This document shows positions 46,334-54,145 of a stretch of DNA of 64,000 nucleotides, in pieces. The number at the start of each line of letters is the position of its first letter. Within the stretch, counting starts at the first letter, position 1. The stretch comes from Chitinophaga pinensis. GTDB lineage: Bacteria > Bacteroidota > Bacteroidia > Chitinophagales > CAIOSU01. The stretch is from assembly GCA_945901065.1 (NCBI GenBank), contig CAMDKI010000001.1, positions 186,001 to 250,000 on the forward strand. The letters are read 5' to 3'. The notes under the pieces were generated by a model that saw only the letters and a program-made list of their open reading frames with translations, did no database searches and had not been told where the DNA came from. The translations under genes were made by a program, and so were the position numbers.

Positions 46334-47794
46334 ATGAAACGATTTATACTTACAGGCTTATTTAGTTTTATGGTGGGTGCTGCTGCAATTGCTCAAAACC
46401 CAACCGAAACACTCAGGTACTCGCAGCAAAGGCCCGGCGGAACCGCTAGGGCCCTTGGTGTTGGAGGGGCCTTTGGTGCTATCGGAGCTGATTACACGGC
46501 CGTAGGTATCAACCCAGGCGGATTGGGACTTTACAGGCGCAGCGACCTCTCCTTAAGTTTTGGTGTGCAAAGTACTAGTGCCAACACCAATCTTTTTGGC
46601 TCAAGTGCCGATGCACACCAAGTAAGGGCCTTCTTGCCCAATGCGAGCATTGTTTTAAGCAGGTTAAGAAGAAAATCGAGCAACTGGAAAGCCTTCAATT
46701 TTGGTTTTGGTTTTAATAGGTTGGCCAACTACAATGCCAATAGCGTATTTGTAAACAAGCAAAGTTCCAACTCATTACTAAACCAGTACCGCGATGAGCT
46801 TACCGCCAGCGGGCTTACCGAAGACCAAATTTCGTTCGATAATTTGAGCCCCGGGGCAGTGTTGGGCTATTACAACTTTCTATTAAATCCTGTTGGCACT
46901 GGTGGCACCCAATACTCGGCTATAACCGATGGATATAACGTAAATCAGCAAATTTCGCTTACCCGTCGTGGCGGATTGGATGAAATGTCGTTTGCTTTTG
47001 GTACCAATTACAATGATCGACTCTACATAGGTATGCTGGTAGGTGTGCCGTTTTTAACCTACCGAGAGAAGCTGAATGTGCGTGAAAGCGACGAAGCCAA
47101 TGTTATTCCTTCTTTCAGTAACTATTCTTTCTCGCAAAACCTTACTACCGATGGTATTGGGGTAAATGCCAAATTTGGCTTGGTGGTGCGCGCAGCCAAT
47201 TGGGTGCGCTTTGGTGCATCATTTCACACGCCTACGCGCTACAGTATTACCGAGAAGTATAATACGGTATCTACCTCAAATGTAGATGCGGTGCAGTATA
47301 GCAACACCTCACCCGACGGAAAATTTGATTACCAGCTTTCTACGCCTTGGCGGGCTATAGGCAGCGCGGCGTTTATTATTAAAAAATATGGTTTTTTATC
47401 AGCCGATTACGAGTATACTAACTACAACAGGGCTCGGTACAATTTTTCTGGTTTCAAAAGCGCCGAAAGTGCTTTAAACCAGGATGTGAAGGATTATCTT
47501 AAGGCGATACACACAGTTCGCGTTGGCGGCGAAGCAGCCATTAAAAACTTCAGGCTAAGGGCAGGCTATGCACTTAGCACTAGCCCAATAGAAAAGAACA
47601 GGGTAGTTGCCGGTCGCGACCTTACTTCTTCAACCTATTCAGGTGGGGTAGGGTTTAGGGGCAAAAAATGGTATGTTGATTTGGCTTATTTCCGTTCCGT
47701 AAGCGAAGGAACAGCCGTCATTTCGTCGGACATTACCGCAGCCGAAAAGTTAAAATCGGATAATGTGGTGGTGACGGTAGGGCTTAATTTTTAA
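46334..47794 (+). CDS. Outer membrane beta-barrel protein (OmpP1/FadL-like)
   Basis: The 486-residue product has a signal peptide (MKRFILTGLFSFMVGAAAIAQ) and an N-terminal segment ALRYSQ-like (TLRYSQQRPGGTARALGVGGAFGAIGADYTAVGINPGGLGLYRRSDL) that is characteristic of Bacteroidota outer membrane transporters of the OmpP1/FadL/TodX superfamily. Alternating aromatic strands continue to the C-terminus, ending VVTVGLNF as expected for barrel insertion. I chose ATG 46334 after a GTG at 46331. It follows the low-complexity exported protein by 50 bp and could be cotranscribed. Confidence 0.8.
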   Translation: MKRFILTGLFSFMVGAAAIAQNPTETLRYSQQRPGGTARALGVGGAFGAIGADYTAVGINPGGLGLYRRSDLSLSFGVQSTSANTNLFGSSADAHQVRAFLPNASIVLSRLRRKSSNWKAFNFGFGFNRLANYNANSVFVNKQSSNSLLNQYRDELTASGLTEDQISFDNLSPGAVLGYYNFLLNPVGTGGTQYSAITDGYNVNQQISLTRRGGLDEMSFAFGTNYNDRLYIGMLVGVPFLTYREKLNVRESDEANVIPSFSNYSFSQNLTTDGIGVNAKFGLVVRAANWVRFGASFHTPTRYSITEKYNTVSTSNVDAVQYSNTSPDGKFDYQLSTPWRAIGSAAFIIKKYGFLSADYEYTNYNRARYNFSGFKSAESALNQDVKDYLKAIHTVRVGGEAAIKNFRLRAGYALSTSPIEKNRVVAGRDLTSSTYSGGVGFRGKKWYVDLAYFRSVSEGTAVISSDITAAEKLKSDNVVVTVGLNF

Positions 47795-48042
47795 CAGCCC
47801 TTTTATTTCGCCACCATCTTCAAGAAAATTTACGAATAATACCGTTGCCACTTATAGACAATAATCTAGCGCTGGTTTGTTTAATTTGCTCCAAGGTGGT
47901 TATGTACCATGTAGAGATTATGTAGCTGCTGCTTTTTTGCGAAAAGGCAATACGCAATATAGTGCATCGCGAAACCAATCGGCTTGCAAGTATACAGTGG
48001 TTTTAAAACCCGGAAAGTAGAAAGGAGAAATTTAGCTAACGC

Positions 48043-48456
48043 TTATTTTTCGTCGCCAGCAGCCGGCGCATCAGTTGCAGGTGCAGGCTCAGGAGCTGGG
48101 GTCATACCACCGCCAGTTGAAGGCTCACCAACTGGAGCTGGGTTAAAACCAGCAGGTGGCGTTGCAGGGCGTTCTTTGCTCAACTCTTCTACAACCGAAC
48201 CTTCAGTGGTAGTAACGTTATCGCCGCCAGTTGGCAAAAATACTGCCGAAAGCAAAGTAAGTGCTAGCAAAAGAATCGCCAAAGTCCAAGTAGCTTTTTC
48301 AATAGTTTCGGTTGCACGACGGGCACCCATTACTTGGTTGCCAATGTTTGCGAAGCCTGCGCCCAATCCGCTACCTTTTGGGTTTTGGATAAGAACTGCT
48401 AACGATAGCAAAATGCAAACGATTATTATAATTACTACTAAGAAGGTGAAAGCCAT
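48043..48456 (-). CDS. secG: Preprotein translocase subunit SecG
   Basis: This small inner membrane partner of SecYE in protein export is 137 residues long, with two hydrophobic helices (about 3-22, and about 52-72), joined by VLIQNPKGSGLGAGF, the conserved SecG cytoplasmic loop. A C-terminal Pro/Ala/Gly-rich tail of about 60 residues is longer than in Escherichia coli but usual in Bacteroidota. I chose ATG 48456 (MAFTFLVV); a TTG at 48489 would lie within the promoter. Confidence 0.93.
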   Translation of the reverse strand: MAFTFLVVIIIIVCILLSLAVLIQNPKGSGLGAGFANIGNQVMGARRATETIEKATWTLAILLLALTLLSAVFLPTGGDNVTTTEGSVVEELSKERPATPPAGFNPAPVGEPSTGGGMTPAPEPAPATDAPAAGDEK

Positions 48457-48486
48457 GACTATTACTTTATCTTGATTATAGGAGTG

Positions 48487-48517
48487 CAAAGTTAGTGTAA
48501 TACTACCAAATACACAA
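48487..48517 (-). promoter_or_regulatory. Bacteroidota-type promoter of secG
   Basis: On the minus strand TTG (48517-48515), 20 nt, then TAACTTTG (48494-48487): an exact match to TTG-N20-TAnnTTTG. The ATG is 31 nt past the -7 element. Confidence 0.6.
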
Positions 48518-48625
48518 TAATGTAATTTACGTTCATCATCTTTATTTTCTTCAGTGTGGTTATCGATTGTTAATACACACTAAAAATGCCCTGCCAATGT
48601 ATCTTTTTGCCTTATCTTCGTATGT

Positions 48626-49516
48626 ATGATTAGATATTATTCGGGGCTTTTGTTGCTGCTTTTTGCAGTTTTGGCGGGTTGCGATACGCCAGAACCATAT
48701 ACTGGCAATCCTAATCCATTGTGGGACCTGCATAAAGTATATGGTAGGGTAAAAACCCTTAAAACAGAGTACTTTGAGCCGATGATGAAGGATGGTAAAA
48801 TGGTACCAGGTAGCCATGTGGGTGATAACATTACTTGGGATAGCATTGATGCCAAAGGTCAATTGTTTATTACCAAAATATTTACGCTTGATGGGCAACT
48901 GAAAAAATACGAGACCTACATTTATAACCCCAAGGGCCAACTTATTGCCATCGAATCGTTCAATGGCAATGGAGACAATAATACGCACCAAGATATTTTT
49001 TTCAACGACAAGGATGAAAAGATAAAACAAGTAGTTACTCTAAACCTACCTGAAGGCGAGAAGACCTATTGGCGCACTTGGGTATACGATAGACTTGGGA
49101 ATGTTGCCGAGTCTTATGTATACGATGTAGACTCTATGCTGGCTAGTAGAGAAACGCTCAGTTATTATGAAGGCGATTCGGGCAAGTTGCACGTGCACAA
49201 GCTATTTATAGGTATGGATAGTTTGAAGTACTATAATGAATACGTATACGACGCACAAAAGCGCGATTCTATTTTATTTCGTTTCCGCCCAAACGTGGCT
49301 GGCGATAGTGTGGTGTACCAAAGCAAGTACCTTTATGCTTACGACGAAATGGGTAACGAGATAAGCCGAAAACTAATAAATGCCGAAGGCGAAGTTAGGG
49401 CCGAGTCGCGGTTTGAGTATATTTTTGATGACCACAAAAATTGGATTCAACGCATTGAGTATGTCGACGAGGAACCTAATGTGGTAAAAGTTCGCACCTT
49501 TAGCTACTATGATTGA
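48626..49516 (+). CDS. Lipoprotein with RHS-like YDxxGN repeats
   Basis: The 296-residue product has a lipobox (VLAGC) at about residue 19. The mature part is rich in Tyr and Asp with recurring motifs such as WVYDRLGNVAESYVYD, YLYAYDEMGNEISRK and YIFDDHKNWIQRIEY, which resemble YD/RHS-type beta repeats of surface proteins, at lower copy number. No enzymatic motif. It overlaps the following retropepsin-like gene by 8 bp, so the two are probably translated together. Confidence 0.7.
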   Translation: MIRYYSGLLLLLFAVLAGCDTPEPYTGNPNPLWDLHKVYGRVKTLKTEYFEPMMKDGKMVPGSHVGDNITWDSIDAKGQLFITKIFTLDGQLKKYETYIYNPKGQLIAIESFNGNGDNNTHQDIFFNDKDEKIKQVVTLNLPEGEKTYWRTWVYDRLGNVAESYVYDVDSMLASRETLSYYEGDSGKLHVHKLFIGMDSLKYYNEYVYDAQKRDSILFRFRPNVAGDSVVYQSKYLYAYDEMGNEISRKLINAEGEVRAESRFEYIFDDHKNWIQRIEYVDEEPNVVKVRTFSYYD

Positions 49517-49970
49517 TAAACCAGCAAAGCGCATTCGTCGTCCGTACAATAGCGTTTCTATTCCTATTGAGTTTTTGGAGCTTGATGAAGGCAGCAATCA
49601 TGTAGTGGTTATGGGCTCAGTAAACGGGCACGAATGCCGAATGATACTGGATACTGGCGCATCGCGTACCGTGGCCGACTTGGCTTTTGTAAACGAGGTG
49701 TTTCCTGAAATGGAAATGGAGGTAAATGAGCAGCCTTCGGCAGGCTTGGGTACCAATACCATGGAGAGCCACTTTTTTATGGCCGAAGAAATTATAGTTG
49801 GCAATAAAGTGTTGCAAGGGCAGCTATTGGCGGCACTTGACCTTAGCCACGTTAACGATACATATGAAATGCTTGGTTTGCCTCGTATACATCTTGTGTT
49901 GGGCAGCGACATACTGCGAGCCCACAAGGCTATAATTGATTATGGTAGCAAGCAACTTATTTTGGGTTAA
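49509..49970 (+). CDS. Retropepsin-like aspartic protease domain protein
   Basis: The 153-residue product has MILDTGASRTVADLAF at about 40, the active-site DTGA(S/T) of retroviral-type aspartic proteases, and later VLGSDILRAHKAIIDY, the second conserved segment of the fold. One DTG per chain implies activity as a dimer. No signal peptide is seen. It overlaps the upstream lipoprotein gene by 8 bp (ATG at 49509). Confidence 0.85.
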   Translation: MIDKPAKRIRRPYNSVSIPIEFLELDEGSNHVVVMGSVNGHECRMILDTGASRTVADLAFVNEVFPEMEMEVNEQPSAGLGTNTMESHFFMAEEIIVGNKVLQGQLLAALDLSHVNDTYEMLGLPRIHLVLGSDILRAHKAIIDYGSKQLILG

Positions 49971-50025
49971 TGTTGTCTGTTATCCAGTAGTATGTGCAAA
50001 TTTGATTTCTTAGTGACTTTAGTCA

Positions 50026-50056
50026 TTGTATAGTTTAAAATTTGCAGCTACATTTG
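50026..50056 (+). promoter_or_regulatory. Bacteroidota-type promoter of the MbnP locus
   Basis: TTG (50026-50028), 20 nt, TACATTTG (50049-50056) exactly fits TTG-N20-TAnnTTTG. Transcription would begin near 50063, just before the TTG at 50065. Confidence 0.5.
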
Positions 50057-50064
50057 CTAGTACG

Positions 50065-50445
50065 TTGAACAAGGGAAAGCACATATTAACCATAGTAGCC
50101 CTCATAGCTATATTGTTCCATTCAGGAGCATACACAGCTGTTTTCGTCAATTTCCAGATTAACCAAAGTTACATTTCGGCAACTTTGTGCGAAAACCGCT
50201 TTAGCCCTGAGTTGAACTGTGCTGGTAAGTGTTACCTAAAAAAACAGTTCAGCGCTCAATCTCAGCAAGAAACCAAAAGTGGATTGTTGACTGTGCAGCA
50301 AAATTTGGTTTGGCTTTCTTTTAGCCAAGAAGTGAATACTAAGCAAGTGATAGTTGAGGCCGCTGAAGCCCCAACCATGTATTTACAGTCTTTAATCAAT
50401 CAGCACCACACGGCACCGCGCCCACACCCACCTTGCCAGGCTTAA
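50065..50445 (+). CDS. Small membrane-anchored Cys-motif protein
   Basis: A protein of about 126 residues with an N-terminal hydrophobic helix (HILTIVALIAILFHSGAYTA) and the motif LCENRFSPELNCAGKCYLKKQ, where three cysteines within 18 residues resemble a metal-binding site. I associate C-x-N-x(5-6)-C-x-G-K-C proteins with Bacteroidota copper and transport loci. There is no ATG. TTG at 50065 begins with a basic residue before the helix, while an in-frame TTG at 50026 coincides with the promoter -33 element. It precedes the barrel protein by 44 bp and is the first gene of the MbnP locus. Confidence 0.6.
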   Translation: MNKGKHILTIVALIAILFHSGAYTAVFVNFQINQSYISATLCENRFSPELNCAGKCYLKKQFSAQSQQETKSGLLTVQQNLVWLSFSQEVNTKQVIVEAAEAPTMYLQSLINQHHTAPRPHPPCQA

Positions 50446-50489
50446 TAGTAAACGAACGCTTACCATTTTCTAAGTCTCAAATACAATAA

Positions 50490-51536
50490 ATGAACTTTGG
50501 AATATTGAGTCGCCTATGGCTATGTATGCTATTGGTGGCAACGGTACAAGGCGTTTATGCTTGCGATGGGTGTAGTGCCAACTTGAGTATTTTTAATGCA
50601 GAATTGCAGCTCAACAGTGGCAAACATTCCATCGGGGTGCAGCATCAAAGTCGCTTTTTCAGCGCTACCCTTCACGAGTCGATGATTGACTATTTGAAAG
50701 GTCCTGCCAAAACCGACGATGGCCATGTGCACACCGAGCCGCAAGTAGAAACCCCTTACCGACAAATACAAACCGTTACCGACATCAGGGGCACCTTTTA
50801 TGTGCGCCCCAAGTGGAGCCTTATGGCCATTGTACCTATTACTGCTAAATTGCTATTTAGGGATGATAACCAGTTTAGGGATGGCAAAAAACTAGAGCAG
50901 CACCAAGGATTGGGCGATGCCGTGTTGTTGGTGCAGTATCAGTTGCTCACCGAGGGCAAGCGCATGGAAACCAAGAAACTCATGCAGCGTTTGGTATTGG
51001 GTGCAGGCGTAAAGTTGCCAACCGGCTCTTTCAACGCAATTGGATATGACGGCACGTTAAGGCCCGATTTGCAGAATGGCAGTGGCAGTCTCGATTTTTT
51101 AACCACCGTGAATTATTTGTTCCGTTCCAAAAATTGGGGATTGACATCGATGGTGAGTTATAAAATTAATACGGCTAATAAAAATGGTTACCGTTTTGCC
51201 AATAGCCTTAATGCTGATTTGCGGGGCTTTTGGTTCAAAGAGTTTAAGCGGGTAGCTATTGCACCAAGCACAGGTTTTTGGCTGGAACATGCCGGAGATA
51301 ATTATGACCCGAATGCCGAAACTACAATGCCAACAGGCGGACTTTATTTGTTTAGCACCGTTGGGTTGGATTTGTATAAAGGCAATTGGGGATTGAATAT
51401 GCTTTGGCGTCACCCGCTGGCACAACAAATTGTTGAAAATGAACAATTTGAAAATGCTGGTGGTTTTCAGATAGGATTGAAATACGCTTTTAATACCAAA
51501 TCATTAACTAAAAAGTCGAAAGACACTAAAATATAA
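50490..51536 (+). CDS. Outer membrane barrel protein of the MbnP locus
   Basis: The 348-residue product has a signal peptide (LCMLLVATVQGVYA) whose cleavage would leave CDGCS as the new N-terminus, a possible metal-binding start. The mature chain has regular amphipathic strands with aromatic ends (FLTTVNYLFRS, GLYLFSTVGLDLY, FQIGLKYAF), so it is probably an outer membrane transporter-like barrel. A His-containing loop (DDGHVHTEP) lies at about 75. It sits 5 bp before the first MbnP gene. The family is not certain; a metal role is inferred from context. Confidence 0.7.
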   Translation: MNFGILSRLWLCMLLVATVQGVYACDGCSANLSIFNAELQLNSGKHSIGVQHQSRFFSATLHESMIDYLKGPAKTDDGHVHTEPQVETPYRQIQTVTDIRGTFYVRPKWSLMAIVPITAKLLFRDDNQFRDGKKLEQHQGLGDAVLLVQYQLLTEGKRMETKKLMQRLVLGAGVKLPTGSFNAIGYDGTLRPDLQNGSGSLDFLTTVNYLFRSKNWGLTSMVSYKINTANKNGYRFANSLNADLRGFWFKEFKRVAIAPSTGFWLEHAGDNYDPNAETTMPTGGLYLFSTVGLDLYKGNWGLNMLWRHPLAQQIVENEQFENAGGFQIGLKYAFNTKSLTKKSKDTKI

Positions 51537-51541
51537 ACAAC

Positions 51542-52309
51542 ATGAAAGTTTTAAACTTTAAGAATTATGCCATCATGCTATTGGCAATTTTTGCAGCGGT
51601 ATCAACCACTGGCTGTTCAAAAGATGATGATGACCACGACCATGATGGTACTGGCCACGTGCACGTTTACTTCAGTAATAAGTACGATGGTGTTGCGCAA
51701 ACAAGCACCGCTACATACACTGGCACCAACGGTCGTGATTTTAAAATTGCTATCAACAACTATTACATCTCTAATGTAAGGTTGGTAGACCATGATGGCG
51801 CTGAAGTGCCATTTACCGGTCAATATTTGCTTGCAAAAACCGGAGAGAACAACGAGCTTGAGCTGGAAGGTATTGCTGCTGGCCACTATCACCATATCCG
51901 TTTCGACGTGGGTATAGATTCGGTTACTAACCACTCCGACCCAAGCACTTATGCTTCAACCTCGCCTTTGGCACCAACCACTCCAAGCATGCACTGGAGC
52001 TGGAACAGTGGTTACATTTTCTATCGCATAGAGGGTTTGGTAGATACTTCGGCTGCTAAAAATGGCACTGTTGATGGCGCATGGGAAATGCACTTGGGTA
52101 CTGACTCGAAATTGGCAAGCGTTGAGCTTGACATTGACCTAGAGATATCGGAAGGTTCTCACCCAGGCTTAAACATAACCATGAACACCGAAGATCTTTT
52201 CACCAACATTGACCTTGGTGGAGCAGATATAGCTACCCATACCATGGACAATATGCCATTGGCCAACAAATTGAAAGCCAATATTGCCACTGCATTTACA
52301 GTTGAGTAA
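51542..52309 (+). CDS. MbnP-like copper-binding lipoprotein (paralogue 1)
   Basis: The 255-residue lipoprotein (lipobox STTGC, then SKDDDD) fits the MbnP family. After an Asp/His-rich start (DDHDHDGTGHVHVYFSN) come YYISNVRLVDHDGAEVPF, AGHYHHIRFDVGIDSVTNHSDP and MHWSWNSGYIFYRIEG with Trp at 152 and 154. In methanotroph MbnP, and in CorA and MopE, a Trp is oxidised to kynurenine and helps bind copper; W152/W154 are the natural candidates. The acidic segment after the lipid Cys resembles the surface-export signal of Bacteroidota. It probably works with the diheme enzymes downstream. Confidence 0.88.
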   Translation: MKVLNFKNYAIMLLAIFAAVSTTGCSKDDDDHDHDGTGHVHVYFSNKYDGVAQTSTATYTGTNGRDFKIAINNYYISNVRLVDHDGAEVPFTGQYLLAKTGENNELELEGIAAGHYHHIRFDVGIDSVTNHSDPSTYASTSPLAPTTPSMHWSWNSGYIFYRIEGLVDTSAAKNGTVDGAWEMHLGTDSKLASVELDIDLEISEGSHPGLNITMNTEDLFTNIDLGGADIATHTMDNMPLANKLKANIATAFTVE

Positions 52310-52338
52310 TTCGCAGCATTGCCTGTTATTTATAGTTA

Positions 52339-52395
52339 GCACCTAAGGTACCTCACCTATTCATTGTAGGGGGACCTTGGGTGCCAATTTTGCGT
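52339..52395 (+). terminator. Hairpin between MbnP paralogues 1 and 2
   Basis: GCACCTAAGGT (52339-52349) pairs with ACCTTGGGTGC (52374-52384) with one G-U pair, followed by a T-rich stretch. It could terminate the first transcript, partly terminate it, or act as an mRNA stability element. Confidence 0.5.
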
Positions 52396-52485
52396 TATTT
52401 TTTGATAGCTAGCTATCTTTTTGTCAATTTTTTAACCAACTAACATTTCATAAGTTTCATTCAAAACCGTTTTAAAACAAGCTAT

Positions 52486-53244
52486 ATGAACAAATTTTTT
52501 AACAGCATTGCACCACTTATACTTCTAGTATCCCTTCTTTTCTCGGTAACAAGTTGCGATAAAGAAGATGACCAAGAAGGCCCTGGCGATGTGGAAGTTA
52601 CCTTCAGCAATAAATATGCTTGTTGTGCAATTAATCACAGCGACGTACACCAGAATTATAACGGACGCTCTTATACAATTGCGCTAAGCCAATATTACAT
52701 CAGCGACCTTACACTTATTGACCACGATGGTGCAGAGGTGCCTTTTACTGGCCAATATTTGCTAGTGAAAAGTGGCACCGAGAACAAGTTGCAACTAAGT
52801 AATTTACCTGCTGGCCATTACCACCAAATAAAATTTAACGTAGGGGTAGATTCGGTTGCAAACCATGCCGACCCAAGTACTTATGGTGCTACCAACGCAC
52901 TAGCCCCACAAACGCCAAGTATGCACTGGAGCTGGAACAGTGGCTATATTTTCTTCCGTATGGAAGGTTTGGTAGATACAACTGCCACCAAAAACGGCAC
53001 TCTCGATTTTCCTTATTTCTACCACTTGGGCACCGATGCATACTTAATGCCTGTGGTACTGGATTTGGATTTGGAAGTAGGCGATAGCAAAGATGCCGTG
53101 GTAAAGGTAAATATGGATGCATCAACGTTGCTTACTAATATTGACCTTGGTGGTGTAGATGAAGGTGGCCATAGTATATCAGGCAACGCTGATTTAGCTG
53201 GTCGCTTTTCAACAAATATTAAAAACTCTTTTTCGGTAGAGTAA
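52486..53244 (+). CDS. MbnP-like copper-binding lipoprotein (paralogue 2)
   Basis: The 252-residue lipoprotein (lipobox VTSC, then DKEDDQE) is a close paralogue of the previous gene. It shares YYISDLTLIDHDGAEVPF, GHYHQIKFNVGVDSVANHADP and MHWSWNSGYIFFRMEG (Trp 148 and 150). It differs at its start: instead of the His/Asp cluster it has a CC pair (KYACCAINHSDVH). Conservation of the WSW motif implies the same oxidative processing; the altered N-terminus suggests different metal affinity or partner. Confidence 0.87.
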   Translation: MNKFFNSIAPLILLVSLLFSVTSCDKEDDQEGPGDVEVTFSNKYACCAINHSDVHQNYNGRSYTIALSQYYISDLTLIDHDGAEVPFTGQYLLVKSGTENKLQLSNLPAGHYHQIKFNVGVDSVANHADPSTYGATNALAPQTPSMHWSWNSGYIFFRMEGLVDTTATKNGTLDFPYFYHLGTDAYLMPVVLDLDLEVGDSKDAVVKVNMDASTLLTNIDLGGVDEGGHSISGNADLAGRFSTNIKNSFSVE

Positions 53245-53259
53245 ATGTAGTTTGTTTCG

Positions 53260-53305
53260 GTCAGATTCGCGGGGCGGCATTACCATATCGTCCCGCGGAT
53301 TCAGA
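53260..53305. other. Hairpin between MbnP paralogues 2 and 3
   Basis: CGCGGGGCG (53268-53276) can pair with CGTCCCGCG (53289-53297) with one mismatch; flanking GTCAGATT and GATTCAGAC allow further partial pairing. No T-tract follows, so it is not a classical terminator. Confidence 0.4.
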
Positions 53306-53362
53306 CTAGCTCATGCAACCAATTAGATGATAGCACTGTTTACTTAATAAAACCGCCTCGTA

Positions 53363-54133
53363 ATGAAAAATGTATGGTTAATTCTATCTGCCTTCGTTTT
53401 GGTAGCTATAACGTCGTCTTGCGAAAAGGATCCTGAGGTGGGTGCCAGCACTTTTACCTTAGCGGTACATCCTTTTATCGGAGATGAAGCATTGGTTCTC
53501 AACCAAGAGTATCTTGACCAAGAAAACTACCGAGTAAAACCAGCCACTCTTAAGTTTTATGTGTCGAATGTAGTATTGACCAGTGCTAGCGGCGATATCA
53601 AGATTTTGGATTTAGATTTGTTGGATATGGAACGAGTTGCAGCAGGGGAGCCTATGACGTTTCAAGTTGATGTACCAGCTGGAAACTACACAGGCATATC
53701 GTTTTGGGTAGGCTTGGATAGCACTCAGAACGCAAGCGACCCTGCAGCATTTGATAACACTAATCCATTAAGCCTTTCGGCAGGTACCTTTTGGACCTGG
53801 AACACTGGTTACCGATTTGTAATGTTGGAAGGGTATTATGATACCACCCAAAACACTACTGGCCCGGTAAGTACTTCCCGTTTCTTTAACTACCACACAG
53901 GCACCAACCTGCTATACCGCAAGGCAGAGCTGGGCAATGCTAGCACTGCATTTACAGTTGCCGAAGGCGATAACTACACTTACAACCTAGACCTTGATTT
54001 GAATAAGGTGTTTTATGGCCCAGAGGATATTAACCGATTGCAAGGTGCAACTACGCATACTACTGGCAATTTTCCGCTGGCCGATAAATTTACCCAGAAC
54101 TTTGTGAAGGCATTTACACTATCAACACCCTAA
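53363..54133 (+). CDS. MbnP-like copper-binding lipoprotein (paralogue 3)
   Basis: The 256-residue lipoprotein (lipobox ITSSC, then EKDPE) is more distant from the first two but keeps the family pattern: LKFYVSNVVLTSASGD, GNYTGISFWVGLDSTQNASDP and FWTWNTGYRFVMLEGYYD with Trp 144 and 146. It has no His-rich or Cys-pair N-terminus. It is directly followed, 12 bp on, by a diheme enzyme and so may be that enzyme's dedicated substrate. Confidence 0.87.
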   Translation: MKNVWLILSAFVLVAITSSCEKDPEVGASTFTLAVHPFIGDEALVLNQEYLDQENYRVKPATLKFYVSNVVLTSASGDIKILDLDLLDMERVAAGEPMTFQVDVPAGNYTGISFWVGLDSTQNASDPAAFDNTNPLSLSAGTFWTWNTGYRFVMLEGYYDTTQNTTGPVSTSRFFNYHTGTNLLYRKAELGNASTAFTVAEGDNYTYNLDLDLNKVFYGPEDINRLQGATTHTTGNFPLADKFTQNFVKAFTLSTP

Positions 54134-54145
54134 CCTTTGGGTACC

